From the NCBI GenBank assembly GCA_050117315.1, contig JASFMY010000031.1:1-55387 (forward strand): a stretch of 55,387 nucleotides of DNA. Direction: 5' to 3'. This document shows, in pieces, positions 27,601 to 36,525 of the stretch; within the stretch, counting starts at the first letter, position 1; every line of letters begins with the position of its first letter. The position numbers and the translations under genes were made by a program. Below the pieces are notes generated by a model, which was not told where the DNA came from, made no database searches, and saw only the letters and a list, made by a program, of their open reading frames with translations. The stretch is from JANQIV01 sp050117315. GTDB taxonomy: Bacteria > Bacteroidota > Ignavibacteria > Ignavibacteriales > Melioribacteraceae.

Positions 27601-27722
27601 GGATCAAAATCATCCGTCACGCCTTTCTTAAATTCATCGTGTTTAGCTTTTAAAACTTCTTCATCATTATTATATTCTTTAATGCTTTTCCAAATCTTGT
27701 TATCGTTGGTAGAATTAGACAT
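24657..27722 (-). CDS. actB: Alternative complex III subunit ActB, molybdopterin-like/Fe-S fusion
   Basis: The product has about 1021 residues. A Tat motif MSRRRFLALMG followed by AATAC lies at about residue 50, consistent with export and perhaps lipid attachment. Residues 90-720 resemble a molybdopterin oxidoreductase that in this family carries no pterin cofactor. Residues about 790-1000 are a ferredoxin domain with four clusters: CLSCGSCVTSC, CQHCDNAPCENVCP, CVGTRYCANNCP, and CTFCVQ...CQEACP. The ATG at 27722 is chosen because AGGAA precedes it and it overlaps the small Tat gene. Confidence 0.94.
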   Translation of the reverse strand: MSNSTNDNKIWKSIKEYNNDEEVLKAKHDEFKKGVTDDFDPDKLSGMSRRRFLALMGASAAFAATACSDYRDKGEIIPYNKRPEGVLPGTPNFYASSIQDGNENYGVLIKTREGRPIKIDGNPEHPINKGKVTDRVHASILSLYDPSRLKNPLKNNKEIAWDVADKEIVNKLNTAVTNGKEIAIVTNTILSPFTKRVLKDFKEKYPTVNIYSYELVNDFQRVTTWEKCYGTKELPSIKWNEANVIFSLESDFLGREGNTVENSMLYAERRDIMNGKDFNRLYVAEAGMSLTGMNADYRLRVRPDSQYVFVMSLLNEIVLKRGSANIEINDAVKNKLNKFSINNFISSSNLNKEKVFGLVDDLVKNRGNAIVYAGDILPEEVHVAVNFLNEVLGNDDLYNFENSFVNKDWEVSNDFKNLIDNMNSGKVYVVIHFSSDPVFHLNSLYGYSSALSKVETKISLTETANDTSALCDYVLPINHALESWGDSQNRKNVYTLQQPVIAPIFNTRQKESILLSWVSGTKSYAEDISQKHLMETFRIEVYDKLGFSVSFKQYWYNALHDGFVKMKDDVSVKPEFDFTSFTSMKNKMPGKDYCVQLQSSYYVGDGTYANNGWLQELPHPVSKVTWDNYAAVSSTTAKELKVENEDYIEIEVENKKLKIPVMIQPGAMDKVVTIELGYGREVIGDAGKESGFNAAVLMNTKGYSPWIYNNAKVVKSSGSYKLASTQEHHALDGTFVKDFHKIRKIIQEGTVEEYNKDHHFLHKAKHDIFSIGDDVKYKGNKWAMAIDLNKCLSCGSCVTSCNVENNIPVVGKDQVAVGREMQWIRIDRYYSGTPDEPEVSTQPMLCQHCDNAPCENVCPVNATNHSPDGLNQMVYNRCVGTRYCANNCPYKVRRFNFFNFRDNFADSYYDNELTYLVNNPEVTVRSRGVMEKCTFCVQRIMEERSNAIKDNREVDGENIVTACQEACPTNAIVFGDANDVDSKVSKYRKHDLAYHVLEELNVRPNVTYLAKLRNVQSEDNA

Positions 27723-27897
27723 TTCCTGCAATCCTATTATTTCTTTTTACAGCACTTTTATGAATATCAACTTTAACATTATTGATTTTATTTTTTTGTT
27801 TCCCCAAAAGAGAAACCGGTAACGAAGCAATTAACGCCGCACCTAAAGCACCCTTGGTAATTCTGTCAAAAAACTTTCTTCTGTTTAAACTTTTCAT
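27715..27897 (-). CDS. Small Tat-signal protein between actA and actB
   Basis: The 60-residue ORF starts SLNRRKFFDRITKG, a canonical twin-arginine motif, then a hydrophobic stretch (ALGAALIASLPVSLLG) and a short basic tail. It is 9 bases downstream of actA and overlaps actB by 8 bases. Its codon spacing and coupling therefore look real rather than chance. It contains no cofactor motif. It may be a small subunit or assembly partner of the complex, or a Tat peptide left from a shortened gene. No family is recognised. Confidence 0.6.
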   Translation of the reverse strand: MKSLNRRKFFDRITKGALGAALIASLPVSLLGKQKNKINNVKVDIHKSAVKRNNRIAGNV

Positions 27898-27906
27898 TTT
27901 ATCCTC

Positions 27907-28476
27907 TTATCTATGACAGGCTGCACAGTTCTCAGGTCCGTTGTTTACCTTTTTTAAGTAAGGCAATTGTTCATGCGGATTGCGATGACAATCCAGACAT
28001 GCAGTCATTGTCCAGCCTCTTACTTGGCTTACTACCTCCATAGTTTTAATTTCACCGTGACAGCTTTCGCATTTGATTTCTTTGTTTACATGCACACTGT
28101 GATTAAAGTAAGCATATTCGGGCACCTTATGAATTCTCTTCCATGGTAGTATAGTTCCTTTTTCGTAATATTCCGTTAACTTAATAATTTCAGGCCGGTT
28201 TTTACGTGCAACACTATGGCAGTTCATACAAATATTAACCGACGGTACTATAGCATGCCGTCCTTTTTCAACACCTGTATGACAATACTGGCAGTCAATA
28301 CCCAGGTCACCTGCATGTAATTTATGAGAATATTGAATAGGTTGAACAGGTGCATAGCCAATTCCGTCTCTTTCCTTTTTAGAAAAGAAAAAAGTTATCA
28401 TAAAGGCAAGAATGACTACAAATATTGTTAACGGCAGACGTACTTTTAGAATGTAATCAAGTACAGTTTTTTTCAT
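27907..28476 (-). CDS. actA: Alternative complex III penta-haem cytochrome ActA
   Basis: The 189-residue protein has one N-terminal membrane anchor (PLTIFVVILAFMITFFF) and five haem-binding CxxCH motifs: CQYCH, CMNCH, CESCH, CLDCH and CAACH. It accepts electrons from ActB and passes them to mono-haem cytochromes or directly to the oxidase. It is the first gene of the respiratory operon, so the operon promoter should lie in the 250 bases upstream (28477-28725). Confidence 0.94.
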   Translation of the reverse strand: MKKTVLDYILKVRLPLTIFVVILAFMITFFFSKKERDGIGYAPVQPIQYSHKLHAGDLGIDCQYCHTGVEKGRHAIVPSVNICMNCHSVARKNRPEIIKLTEYYEKGTILPWKRIHKVPEYAYFNHSVHVNKEIKCESCHGEIKTMEVVSQVRGWTMTACLDCHRNPHEQLPYLKKVNNGPENCAACHR

Positions 28477-28725
28477 TGTTTTCCCAGGATTTATACAGAC
28501 ATAGACTTATAAAAATTATCGAAACAGCATTTCATAATTTTTTTGCGCCCTGAAGCCTGGTTAATTTAGTTTACCCTCAAATGGTTAAATTATATAAAAT
28601 ATCTTCACTTAATTAAGACACGATATATAATTTACAAAAAAGTATAAATCCAAAATAGGAAATAAAAATATAATTGCAAAAACTAATTTAAACTATTTTG
28701 CTAGAAGATTTTTTAGATGGGAATA

Positions 28726-29130
28726 TCAATTACTTATAAGTGTCACATCACCGTTTAAATCGAATACTCTTTTGAATAGAAGGGTGCCTTTCTTGTAGTA
28801 TTCTTCGCTTTTCACTCCCCCGGTTTCATAATATTTTTTAGACATACCTTCCAGTTTATTATCTTTATAATTTTCTTTAGCTTTTAATCTACCGCTCTCA
28901 TAATAAAAACAGCTTATTCCTTCCAGCTTATTATCATTATACCTGCATTCTGCTTTTATTTTACCATTAGAATGATACCATCTAACCAAGCCGTGCTTTT
29001 TAACCTGCTTAAACGGGTTTTTCCATAAGCTTTCGCCATCAATAATTTTTACTTCTTCCCCGTAATCTCTTTTGATTATCCAGGCTTTAAAGAAGTTCTT
29101 TATTCTTTTTCCAACAGAATAAACAATCAT
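28726..29130 (-). CDS. MORN_2/YwqK-type repeat protein
   Basis: The 134-residue protein contains three to four MORN_2-type repeats: LVRWYHSNGKIKAECRY, LEGISCFYYESGRLKAKENY, and LEGMSKKYYETGGVKSEEYY. YwqK-family proteins of this kind are common in Bacteroidota, sometimes linked to toxin-antitoxin or secretion systems. No toxin gene is adjacent, so its role is unknown. Confidence 0.7.
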   Translation of the reverse strand: MIVYSVGKRIKNFFKAWIIKRDYGEEVKIIDGESLWKNPFKQVKKHGLVRWYHSNGKIKAECRYNDNKLEGISCFYYESGRLKAKENYKDNKLEGMSKKYYETGGVKSEEYYKKGTLLFKRVFDLNGDVTLISN

Positions 29131-29197
29131 ATAATATCTATTTATACTATTCCACTATAATCATCGTATAAATTCAAATTTAATTTAATAGCTGATT

Positions 29198-30178
29198 CTA
29201 CTTATTGCGGGAAATAATGTAGTCAACAAGATTACTTAAAGCCGACTTGCTTTCCGAATCCGGAAGAATTTTTAATTCGTCTTTTGCATTTCGGGAGAAT
29301 CCGTTTGCAGCCTCGTAAGAATATTCAATTCCGTTGTGTTTATTGACAAACTCAATAACTTCCTTCTCACCCCCGTTCTTAAATCCCTTTCTAATGAGTT
29401 TTATTATTCTTTTGCTATCGCTGTCATCAGCTTGCTTTAATGCATGAATTAAAGGAAGTGTAATTTTTTTTTCTTTGATATCTGCACCAAGTGGTTTTCC
29501 TACAACAAATGTTCGCCCTGAATAATCCAGAATGTCATCTTTGATTTGGAAGGCTATTCCCAGGTATTCTCCGTAATTTCTCATCGCTGCTCTTTTTTCA
29601 GGATTATCACTTGCACTTAAAGCACCTATTTCGCAACATGTTGAAAGTAGCGAAGCAGTCTTATCTGAAATTATCCTGTAATACGTTTCTTCATTAATAT
29701 CCAGCTTCTTAGTTTTACCTATTTGCAGCAGTTCCCCTTCCGACATTCTTTTAACTGTGTTAGTTGTAATTCTTAAAAACTCAAAATCACCGCCCTCAAC
29801 TGCTATCATTAGTCCGCGGGATAAAAGATAATCGCCAATAAGCACAGCAACTTTATTTTTCCAGACAGCGTTAATTGAAGGAAGCCCCCTTCTTTTTTCA
29901 GCCTCGTCTACAACATCATCATGAACCAAAGTAGCTGTGTGCAGTAACTCAACAAGTGTTGCGCCCCTAAAAGTGCTTTCGTTTATTCCACCAGAAGCTT
30001 TGGCAGAAAGAAGCACTAAAGTTGGACGTATCTTTTTTCCTTTCTGTTTAAGAATGTATTTTGTTACTAAATCGACAAGCGGAACTTTTGATTTTAATGA
30101 TTCTTTGAAATGGTCGTTAAATTTTGATAGATCATCATTTATAGGTAGTGTTATATCACTAAGTTTCAGGTTCTTCAA
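29198..30178 (-). CDS. Polyprenyl diphosphate synthase (trans, long chain)
   Basis: The 326-residue all-helical protein condenses isopentenyl diphosphate units, probably for the menaquinone side chain. The first aspartate-rich motif is DDVVDEAEKRRG and the second DDILDY, with GKKIRPTL at the substrate end. No ATG start exists; TTG at 30178 or TTG at 30208 are candidates, and either overlaps the end of tatC. The chain length cannot be told from sequence alone. Confidence 0.88.
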   Translation of the reverse strand: MKNLKLSDITLPINDDLSKFNDHFKESLKSKVPLVDLVTKYILKQKGKKIRPTLVLLSAKASGGINESTFRGATLVELLHTATLVHDDVVDEAEKRRGLPSINAVWKNKVAVLIGDYLLSRGLMIAVEGGDFEFLRITTNTVKRMSEGELLQIGKTKKLDINEETYYRIISDKTASLLSTCCEIGALSASDNPEKRAAMRNYGEYLGIAFQIKDDILDYSGRTFVVGKPLGADIKEKKITLPLIHALKQADDSDSKRIIKLIRKGFKNGGEKEVIEFVNKHNGIEYSYEAANGFSRNAKDELKILPDSESKSALSNLVDYIISRNK

Positions 30179-30878
30179 TACTTTTTCTTTGAGATAGTTT
30201 AGACACAAAAATACTTATTTCATATAATAAAGCCAACGGAATAGCTAAAAGAATCTGCGCGACAGGATCAGCACCGGGAGTAAGAACAGCGGCTAGAAGT
30301 AAAATACCCACTATAGAATGTTTCCTGAATTTCCTCATTATTTTTGGAGTTAATATTCCAAGTTTGGAAAGGAAAAAAGATAACATCGGCAATTCAAAAA
30401 CTACACCGGCCGCCAGCATAACACTAATAATAATTGAAAAATATTCATTGATGGCAAAGTTATTTTCGATTTCTTCAGTCCCAAACTGAGCAGCAAACTT
30501 TAATGTGAGAGGAAGCATAACAAAATACGCGAATACAATTCCTGCAATAAAACAAAACGAAGAAAATGCAACTACCCAGAAAGCATATCTCTTCTCATTT
30601 TCTCTAAGTGCCGGGCCAATAAACTTCCAGATCTGGTAAAAAACATTAGGAATACTTACAACTATTCCGGCTATAATTGCAATTTGAATATATAAAAATA
30701 ATTGTCCGAAAGGTTTGAGGTTTTGAAGATTTATACCGGCATTTCTTGCAGGTAATAATAATATTCCTTCAACCAGATATTCTATAACTATCCACGCTAC
30801 GAAAGTACCAATAAACAGGCCGAGAAAAAGGTATATGAGCCGCCATCGTAATTCTTCCAAATGTTCAAGGAATGACAT
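30159..30878 (-). CDS. tatC: Sec-independent protein translocase TatC
   Basis: The 239-residue protein has six membrane helices and the usual start SFLEHLEELRWRLIY, the signal-peptide-binding region. FAYFVMLPLTLKF and LTPGADPVAQ are also typical. The ATG at 30878 is favoured by family alignment; the frame extends to a TTG at 30926. Tat-signal proteins in the act operon (ActB, the 60-residue protein) would depend on it. tatA/B genes are not in the window. Confidence 0.93.
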   Translation of the reverse strand: MSFLEHLEELRWRLIYLFLGLFIGTFVAWIVIEYLVEGILLLPARNAGINLQNLKPFGQLFLYIQIAIIAGIVVSIPNVFYQIWKFIGPALRENEKRYAFWVVAFSSFCFIAGIVFAYFVMLPLTLKFAAQFGTEEIENNFAINEYFSIIISVMLAAGVVFELPMLSFFLSKLGILTPKIMRKFRKHSIVGILLLAAVLTPGADPVAQILLAIPLALLYEISIFVSKLSQRKSIEEPET

Positions 30879-30935
30879 CCCAACTTCGCCATTCCCCGAT
30901 TCATTATTATTTTTTTCGGAACTCAATGTAGTCTT

Positions 30936-32231
30936 TTATACTAGTTCGGGATATAATGGGAATTTTGAACACAGTTCTTTTACGTCATTTTTAATTTCAG
31001 TTAGAACCTGTTCGTTCTCATAATTTTTGACAGCCCTATCTATGAATTCAGCAATAGTTACCATATCAACTTCTCTCATGCCGCGGGAGGTCATTGCAGG
31101 TGTACCTATTCTAATTCCGCTTGTTACGAAAGGACTCTTTTCATCAAACGGAATCATATTTTTGTTAACTGTTATTCCGGCTGCCTCTAATGCTCTTTCC
31201 GTTTTTTTACCGCTTATTCCTTTGTTAGTCAAATTAACCAGAAATACATGATTTTTAGTCCCACCGGAAACAATTTTATAATCCAGACTTGACAGTTTGT
31301 TTGCCATAGCATCTGCATTTTTAATTACTTGCCCGGTGTATTCGCTGTATGCATTAGTTAGCGCTTCACCGAATGCCAAAGCTTTAGCTAATATTATGTG
31401 CATTAGGGGACCACCCTGTACACCCGGCATAACAATTCCGTCGAATACTTCCGACATTAATTTTACCCTATCGCCTTTAGGTGTTCTGATACCTATTGGA
31501 TTTTCTCTGTCTTTCCCGATAAGAATTATACCACCGCGCGGTCCTCTTAAAGTTTTATGGGTTGTTGAAGTTACAACATCGCAGTACGGTAAGGGGTTAT
31601 TCAATCTTTTTGTTGCTATCAGCCCGGCAGGGTGAGCCATGTCACACCACAAATATGCTCCAACCTTATCTGCGATTTCCCTGAATTTGGCATAATCCCA
31701 ATCATGTGAATAAGCGCTAGCACCGGCAACAATCATTTTGGGTTTCTCTTTGACTGCTATATCTTCAATTATATTATAATCAAGCAGTTCGGTTTCTTTG
31801 TTCAAAGTATAGCCGAGAGCTTTGTATAGCTTCCCGGAAAAATTCACAAGAGAACCGTGAGTTAAATGTCCGCCGTGGTCTAAACTTAAACCCAAAAATT
31901 TATCGCCAGGATTCATCAAAGCCATATATACTGCTAAGTTTGCATTGGAACCGCTGTGAGGCTGAACATTTACATATTCAGCATCAAATAATTTCTTTAA
32001 ACGATCTTTCGCTAAATCTTCAGCCTGGTCAACAATTTCACATCCGCCGTAATATCTTTTGCCCGGGTATCCTTCTGCATATTTATTAGTTAAAACAGTG
32101 CCCGCAGCTGCTAAAACCGGCAGGCTCACAAAATTTTCAGAAGCTATTAATTCAATGTTATTTTGCTGTCTTTCAATCTCTCTTTTAGCAATATTAAGAA
32201 CTTCCTGATCGGTATTTAATAAATTCAGCAT
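30936..32231 (-). CDS. glyA: Serine hydroxymethyltransferase
   Basis: The 431-residue PLP enzyme converts serine and tetrahydrofolate to glycine and 5,10-methylene-tetrahydrofolate. Seen are ELIASENFVS, GYPGKRYYGGCE, NVQPHSGSNAN, and the PLP lysine in TSTTHKTLRGPRGG. The length matches the family. It lies upstream of tatC on the same strand, with a gap of 57 bases to the preferred tatC start. Confidence 0.96.
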   Translation of the reverse strand: MLNLLNTDQEVLNIAKREIERQQNNIELIASENFVSLPVLAAAGTVLTNKYAEGYPGKRYYGGCEIVDQAEDLAKDRLKKLFDAEYVNVQPHSGSNANLAVYMALMNPGDKFLGLSLDHGGHLTHGSLVNFSGKLYKALGYTLNKETELLDYNIIEDIAVKEKPKMIVAGASAYSHDWDYAKFREIADKVGAYLWCDMAHPAGLIATKRLNNPLPYCDVVTSTTHKTLRGPRGGIILIGKDRENPIGIRTPKGDRVKLMSEVFDGIVMPGVQGGPLMHIILAKALAFGEALTNAYSEYTGQVIKNADAMANKLSSLDYKIVSGGTKNHVFLVNLTNKGISGKKTERALEAAGITVNKNMIPFDEKSPFVTSGIRIGTPAMTSRGMREVDMVTIAEFIDRAVKNYENEQVLTEIKNDVKELCSKFPLYPELV

Positions 32232-32261
32232 AGTTATTTTATCTCAAAATTAGTTTAATGA

Positions 32262-33530
32262 CTAAGGTACTGTTATACTTCTTCCAATCCAATCGTAACA
32301 TCTGCCTTCGATTTTTATTACATCGCCCGAACTTAGTTTCCTGAAGAAATAATCTTCCTGCTGCGGCACAGATGTTTTTAAAGCGTTTATTCTATCACCG
32401 GAATGACCGGCATAAGACCCGCCTTTGCTTCTAGCTTTTCTGTAAGTATCAACAGCCAACTGATAAACACATTTATCCATAAATTCAAACTTGCCCGAGT
32501 AACAGTCTCTTGCGGTTTGTTCATACAACTGTGCCTCAATGTAATAAGGGTAATCCCAGCTAGGATCAGTGTTTGCTGCTTTCTGCAGATACGACCTTGC
32601 AACAGATAACTGCCCTAAACCTTTATAAATGATAGCAATATTTGCGTAATTGTCTCTGTTGTCCGGCTGTAACTCTATTAATGTTTTATATGCGTTTATT
32701 GCTTGCTCAGTTTTTCCCAGCTTATCATAAGCAGTAGATAGCTGTTTCCAGTAGTTAATTACTTCCGGCGCTTTTTCTGTTAGAAATTCAAAGGCTACAA
32801 TAGAACTGTCGTAATTTTCATTTCTAAAACATAGAGAAGCATATTGATAAGCTTTTTCTAAATTCTCTTTATCCAGAATCCACGTTGTTCGGTAAATATC
32901 TTCTAATTCCTGAGGATCTGAAGCTACTCTTGCCATCATATCAGGCCACATAGTATTTTCAGGTTCTCTTTGCGCTAACTTTGAATAGAGCTCTAACGCT
33001 TTAATTTTATAATCCGAATCTTCTTCAACATTCCTTAAATATATTCTGCCAAGTCTATCATAATAAAAGGTAGATAAATCTGGATTCATTTCAATTGCTT
33101 TTTCATACTCTGACACTACTCTTTCATGAGGAAAGTCATGCCATATTTCGGAAACATAAGCCTTTTTGATTTGAAAATAATCGGCTTTTTCAGGATTCTT
33201 TTCCATTGCCTGGTCATAGACCCATAAAATTGTATCTGCGATTACCTGCTTTCGTTCGTCCGTAACATCACTACTATCATGCAGATACCACAAAATATCT
33301 TCCATTTTTTTATAAGGTCTGTATTTGATAAATTTGACCGGATCTGAATGAAGAATATTCCAGCCATGAGGTTCAGCGCTTGCAAAATCATCATTTTTAT
33401 GATATTCGTAAAACAGACTGAATTCCTGCATTAGATTGATACTGTCTACTGCTGTTTCAGTATTCACACCTTTAATAGGTGAAGCTACCAATGAAACGCC
33501 AAATACAATCAACAGCGGTATAAATTTCAT
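32262..33530 (-). CDS. Secreted TPR-repeat protein
   Basis: The product has 422 residues from the ATG at 33530, which gives a clean signal peptide (KFIPLLIVFGVSLVAS). Longer frames upstream lack this. At least five TPR-like units follow, for example YWKQLSTAYDKLGKTEQA and NYANIAIIYKGLGQLSVA, with an aromatic C-terminal tail. It is probably a periplasmic or outer-membrane-associated scaffold. The function is unknown. Confidence 0.75.
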   Translation of the reverse strand: MKFIPLLIVFGVSLVASPIKGVNTETAVDSINLMQEFSLFYEYHKNDDFASAEPHGWNILHSDPVKFIKYRPYKKMEDILWYLHDSSDVTDERKQVIADTILWVYDQAMEKNPEKADYFQIKKAYVSEIWHDFPHERVVSEYEKAIEMNPDLSTFYYDRLGRIYLRNVEEDSDYKIKALELYSKLAQREPENTMWPDMMARVASDPQELEDIYRTTWILDKENLEKAYQYASLCFRNENYDSSIVAFEFLTEKAPEVINYWKQLSTAYDKLGKTEQAINAYKTLIELQPDNRDNYANIAIIYKGLGQLSVARSYLQKAANTDPSWDYPYYIEAQLYEQTARDCYSGKFEFMDKCVYQLAVDTYRKARSKGGSYAGHSGDRINALKTSVPQQEDYFFRKLSSGDVIKIEGRCYDWIGRSITVP

Positions 33531-33599
33531 TAGTTTCAATTTTAGCTTCCTTATTTTATTGTTATTAACTTTTCTTATCAAACAAATTAGAGCCTTCAC

Positions 33600-33964
33600 A
33601 AATTAAAAAGAAACCAGAGCTCTATAAAAACTTTCTTATCACAGATCCTCTTCTGTGGTAAATCCAACCAGAATTGGAAACCGAAATCAACAAACTTTCA
33701 AATTCAAGCAGCAAAAAAATGCTGTATTTATTTAGTGCTACTTACATATCGTACCATCAAAACTTTTATGGGTACGTTGTTATGTTAAACCTCACTAGAA
33801 ATCATCTGTTCCCAAATGACTGGAAGAAATCTTGTAGATTGCTATGTTCTGCCTCAAATGTGATCTGGTGCAGATACTTCAAATATTGCAATTCGCTTCC
33901 ATTAAACTCTAAATAACTCTTATGCTAATAATTACAATCAACATAAAACAGATAATTCTAATTC
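33600..33964. other. Intergenic region without a supported gene
   Basis: A small hairpin (TTATCACAGA facing TCTGTGGTAA, about 33638-33663) lies upstream of the TPR gene. The 80-codon plus-strand ORF at 33674-33916 has no ribosome binding site and no recognisable content. Confidence 0.4.
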
Positions 33965-34234
33965 TCATTCTATCTCAAGCTTGTACCACTCTCCACTCTT
34001 GGTATTTACGCTTTCTTCGAAGAAAACAGTTTCACCCAAAGTTGTTACGAGTTTGACAGAATTATCTGTATTTAATTCAGAAATATAAGTAAAAGAAAAC
34101 AAAAAAATAAAATCAGAAACTGATTCGACAGCAAATAATTTTAAAATATTTTCGTTAACCAGTTCTGAAGCTGCTCCCCCCATATATCTCAAGTTACTTC
34201 TAACTTCCAAACCTTTCATAAAACAATCATTCAA
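33965..34234 (-). CDS. Hypothetical protein
   Basis: An 89-residue ORF with one hydrophobic strand region (DFIFLFSFTYIS) and an acidic C-terminus. No family is recognised. It stands alone between the TPR gene and gmhB, and could be a real small protein or a gene remnant. Confidence 0.3.
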   Translation of the reverse strand: MNDCFMKGLEVRSNLRYMGGAASELVNENILKLFAVESVSDFIFLFSFTYISELNTDNSVKLVTTLGETVFFEESVNTKSGEWYKLEIE

Positions 34235-34306
34235 TTATACACGTAAAGAATACTACAGACTATTTCATAATTTAAAAATAGTCATGCAGGTATTCCAGAA
34301 ACAACT

Positions 34307-34888
34307 TTAACCTTCTTTCTCCACAAAATCATTTATAATAAAATCACAAGCTTCCATAAAATTTTGAGCTACAAAGCTGGGAGATTTTCTATGTTTTTGC
34401 AAAAGATTTATTTCATTATCAACGTTATCAGAACTTAATAATATAGCCTTTATTCCGGCGTTTAATCCGCATTCAACATCTGAAGCTTTATCTCCTATAA
34501 AATATGATTTTGCTAAATCCACATCAAAATCTTTGCTTGCTTGAAAAACCATATCAGGAGAAGGTTTACGACAACCACAATTTTCTTCTCCAGATGAAAA
34601 ATCCGGGTGATGAGGACAATAATAAAAAGAATCAATTGCTGCACGATTTTTACTAAGTAAAGAATTAATTTTTGTATTTACGGAATTAACTTGCTCGTGA
34701 GTTATCAGTCCTCTAGCAATACCTGACTGATTTGAAATAACAATTAATTGAAAATTATATCCGTTCTTAAGTTTTTTAATACACTCAGGCACTCCAGGTA
34801 AAAACTTCACTTTATCGGGGTCACCCAAATATCCTTCATCAATGATAATTGTTCCGTCTCTATCTAAAAATACAGTGGGATTGGGCAT
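34307..34888 (-). CDS. gmhB: D-glycero-D-manno-heptose 1,7-bisphosphate 7-phosphatase
   Basis: The 193-residue HAD phosphatase acts in ADP-heptose synthesis for lipopolysaccharide. The nucleophile motif is FLDRDGTII. The zinc-binding loop CPHHPDFSSGEENCGCRKP distinguishes GmhB from histidinol phosphatase alone. The late DKASDVECG motif completes the HAD set. It lies 6 bases downstream of glgA. Confidence 0.9.
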   Translation of the reverse strand: MPNPTVFLDRDGTIIIDEGYLGDPDKVKFLPGVPECIKKLKNGYNFQLIVISNQSGIARGLITHEQVNSVNTKINSLLSKNRAAIDSFYYCPHHPDFSSGEENCGCRKPSPDMVFQASKDFDVDLAKSYFIGDKASDVECGLNAGIKAILLSSDNVDNEINLLQKHRKSPSFVAQNFMEACDFIINDFVEKEG

Positions 34889-34894
34889 TAAAAG

Positions 34895-36388
34895 TTAACC
34901 GGCAATTTTTTTATAAAGCTCAACATAACTCTTGGAAGAATTTAACCATGAAAAATCCGATTTCATTCCGGTTTTGATAATTTTCTGCCAACTCTTTTTG
35001 TCTGATGAATAAATTTTTATAGCTCTTTTTATTTCTTTTAACATCTCCCCTGCATCATACTTGCTAAAAACAAAACCGTTGCCGGTTCCCTCTTTTTCAT
35101 TAAATTTAACTACAGTATCAGCAAGTCCGCCGGTTTTGTGTACTATTGGAACAGTCCCGTAAACCAGGCTGTACATTTGATTTAAGCCGCATGGCTCATA
35201 TTTGGAAGGCATTAAAAACATATCGCTGCCTGCTTCCATCAAGTGAGCAAGCTCGTCATCAAACCCTAAATAACAGGCAAATTTATCAGAATAATTCATT
35301 AAAGCTGACTCAAAAAATTTATGATATTTTTTATCGCCAGTGCCCAAAAGTAAAACTTGAACATCAAGTTTCATAATATCCTTAAAACCTTTCTGAACAA
35401 GATCAAAACCTTTGGTATCATATATCCTTGAAATCATTCCGATTACGGGAACGCCTTCTTTATAATCCAGACCAAACTTATCTAACAAGGCTTTTTTATT
35501 TTCTTCTTTATCATCAAGTTTTTTTAATGAATATTTCTTCGCGATTTTTTTATCTTTTTCAGGATTCCAAATCGAGGTGTCAATACCATTAACAATACCG
35601 TAGACATCTTTTTTCCTTTGGCACAATGTATCTTTTAATCCCGCGCCAAAATCATTATCTCTACAAATCTCATCAGCGTAAGTTGCACTTACAGTATTAA
35701 TTAAATCCGCAAACATTAAACCGCTTTTTATAAAGTTTACTTTGCCGTTGTGCAGAATTCCCTCTTCTGAATTCAGCTCGTCGGGTAATCCTGTTTTATT
35801 AAATGAAGACTTGGCAAAAACACCCTGATATATCAAATTATGAATAGTAAAAATGGTTTTCACATTATTAAAAAGTTCTTCATCCTTGTGAGTATTTTTA
35901 AGGTATGCAGGAATAAGACCACACTGCCAATCATTACAATGAATTACATCGGGTACCCAACCAAGCTTATTTATCAGTTCAAATACTGATTTTGCCAGTA
36001 ATACAAATCTTTCATCATTATCTTTAAAATCTTTGCCGGAGATCGGGTCAGAATATAAGCTGTGCCTGCTTCCGAAATACTCATCGTTGTCTAGAAAGTA
36101 AATCTGTACCCTGGCTTTTTGCCCAACCAAAAAGGAAGAACGAAGTGAGAAAATAACTTCCTTATTACCTATATCAACTGAAAGATCCTTTAATCTGACT
36201 ACTTCATGGATTTTGAACTTTCTTTCATCTATAGCGCCATATTTGGGAACAACAATTCTTATTTGGTGTCCCATTTCCAGGAGTTTTTGAGGGAGGGCGG
36301 AAGAAACGTCTGCCAAACCGCCGGTTTTTACGAAAGGCACCACTTCTGAGGTAACAAAAAGTATTTTTAATTTTTTGGAAGGAGGCAT
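34895..36388 (-). CDS. glgA: Glycogen/starch synthase, ADP-glucose type
   Basis: The 497-residue GT5 glycosyltransferase transfers glucose from ADP-glucose to alpha-1,4-glucan. The N-terminal KTGGLADV loop binds the donor, ISRIYDTKGFDL marks the second Rossmann domain, and PSKYEPCGLNQMYSL with TGGL is the conserved C-terminal active-site region. It is transcribed away from hutI, with a 137-base shared upstream region. Confidence 0.95.
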   Translation of the reverse strand: MPPSKKLKILFVTSEVVPFVKTGGLADVSSALPQKLLEMGHQIRIVVPKYGAIDERKFKIHEVVRLKDLSVDIGNKEVIFSLRSSFLVGQKARVQIYFLDNDEYFGSRHSLYSDPISGKDFKDNDERFVLLAKSVFELINKLGWVPDVIHCNDWQCGLIPAYLKNTHKDEELFNNVKTIFTIHNLIYQGVFAKSSFNKTGLPDELNSEEGILHNGKVNFIKSGLMFADLINTVSATYADEICRDNDFGAGLKDTLCQRKKDVYGIVNGIDTSIWNPEKDKKIAKKYSLKKLDDKEENKKALLDKFGLDYKEGVPVIGMISRIYDTKGFDLVQKGFKDIMKLDVQVLLLGTGDKKYHKFFESALMNYSDKFACYLGFDDELAHLMEAGSDMFLMPSKYEPCGLNQMYSLVYGTVPIVHKTGGLADTVVKFNEKEGTGNGFVFSKYDAGEMLKEIKRAIKIYSSDKKSWQKIIKTGMKSDFSWLNSSKSYVELYKKIAG

Positions 36389-36525
36389 GTTAATTCCTTT
36401 TTATTTTTAAGCATGAAATTTACAAAATTATTGACTTATTAACAAAAATTTTAGCATATTAGATATTCGTTTGCATTTTTCACAACTCAATTACTTCTTC
36501 GATTTTATAAGTTAATATTACTCTT

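Noticed and set aside
24657..27722. ActB as a molybdopterin-containing dehydrogenase or reductase
   Set aside because: Context and domain fusion match alternative complex III ActB, whose pterin-like domain has no cofactor.
33674..33916. 80-codon plus-strand ORF
   Set aside because: No ribosome binding site, no homology I recognise, and an isolated strand in a minus-strand neighbourhood.
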